In this document: positions 57,601 to 58,000 of the stretch, one piece after another
Numbering within the stretch: the stretch's first letter is position 1
Layout of the letters: each line of letters starts with the position of its first letter
NCBI RefSeq assembly: GCF_030272615.1
Contig: NC_081407.1
Location: 148,865,744 to 148,923,743, forward strand
DNA: 58,000 bases
DNA from: Cryptomeria japonica
Taxonomy: Eukaryota; Streptophyta; Pinopsida; Cupressales; Cupressaceae
Reading direction: 5' to 3'
Translations under genes and position numbers: made by a program
The notes under the pieces: model-generated
What the model saw: the letters and a program-made list of their open reading frames with translations, nothing else
What the model was told of the DNA's origin: nothing
Database searches by the model: none

Positions 57601-58000
57601 AATTGTTTTTATCCATTAAGGTCATTTAGTTGCATCTTTGCACTTAGATTCAAAATGATTATAAACATTACATATAAGAAATCAAAAATATTTTATATCG
57701 ATCATTTGCATTTTAAAATCATTGTATGCATACGCATTAAAAATATAAAAATCAATCATTCATTTGTACTCCCATATAGATCATTGCATTTGCATCATTT
57801 AAGTTAGTAATCATTTTCATTTGCATCCATAATCATCAAAAAAATCAAAATTAAAAATCAAAAGCATTCATCATTGCATCATCATATAGAAGATCATCAT
57901 CATCATAATAAAAGAAAAGAAAAGATCATCATAATATCATCCATGTAATCAATGCATATAGATCATCATCATATAGAATAACATGCATAATAAAAGATCA
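54641..58000 (+). other. Internal region of the second gypsy element, no pol in the window
   Basis: No RT, protease or integrase motif is seen on either strand. The 183-codon frame at 55351-55902 has biased composition and no family. A-rich sequence at 56220-56330 (AAAAGCATAAAATGG, AATAAATTTAGATAG) resembles the noncoding 2160-2240 part of the first element. From 57300 the sequence is low-complexity, dominated by ATCATT, TTTGCATT and ATCATCAT. It runs off the window, so the element could be either a large noncoding derivative or an intact-length element with pol further right. Confidence 0.5.

Overview
The window has the character of intergenic DNA from a large-genome plant, probably a gymnosperm. 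The evidence is AT-rich sequence, no recognisable host gene in 58 kb, and almost everything that can be identified being an LTR retrotransposon or a relic of one. The plant assignment rests on the types of Ty1/copia and Ty3/gypsy proteins and on the initiator-Met-tRNA-like primer sites; the gymnosperm assignment is inference.

Layout, left to right. (1) 1-4212 is the 3' part of a decayed + strand Ty3/gypsy element of Tat type: RNase H, a second RNase H, a broken integrase, then a polypurine tract and the start of a 3' LTR at 4213. (2) 5823-10858 is a structurally complete, young, minus-strand Ty1/copia element. It has 478-bp LTRs differing at two positions, a CTTTT target duplication, a primer site and a polypurine tract. 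It encodes only Gag plus protease, with a long acidic tail where integrase and reverse transcriptase are expected, and its 5' leader is GC-rich and full of palindromes. (3) 11259-12040 is a compound TA/TG microsatellite. (4) 12041-17928 is mostly anonymous AT-rich DNA with a tRNA-like relic, degenerate tandem repeats, a 146-bp fold-back, a diverged 430-bp duplication and an orphan copia-type LTR.

(5) 17929-46771 is a nest of insertions reconstructed from LTR ends and target duplications. Copia element A (17929-46771, minus) is split in its gag gene by copia element B (23277-45038, minus, TSD AGGAC). B is split in its 5' LTR by X (30192-44908, TSD CAAAT), a member of a noncoding family with TGTAGTACCCC...GGCATTACA ends. 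X contains a second copy, Y (from 30323). Z (35124-39388), an inverted third copy with TSD AATGA, lies inside Y or X. A separate minus-strand solo LTR candidate (about 41225-42985) lies in the right arm of X.

(6) 46772-48600 is anonymous. (7) 48640-49780 is a minus-strand DUF4283/zinc-knuckle pseudogene of the kind found in plant LINE ORF1. (8) About 50169-58000 is the 5' end of another + strand Ty3/gypsy element: LTR, primer site, a repeat-rich leader, and a broken gag-like frame with a 48-bp coding minisatellite. It runs off the window.

No cellular pathway is encoded here. The genes work together only as retroelement parts: Gag, protease, integrase and RT/RNase H under LTR promoters, primed by tRNA at the primer site and at the polypurine tract. 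Only the 5823-10858 element looks recently mobile, and it would need enzymes from another element.
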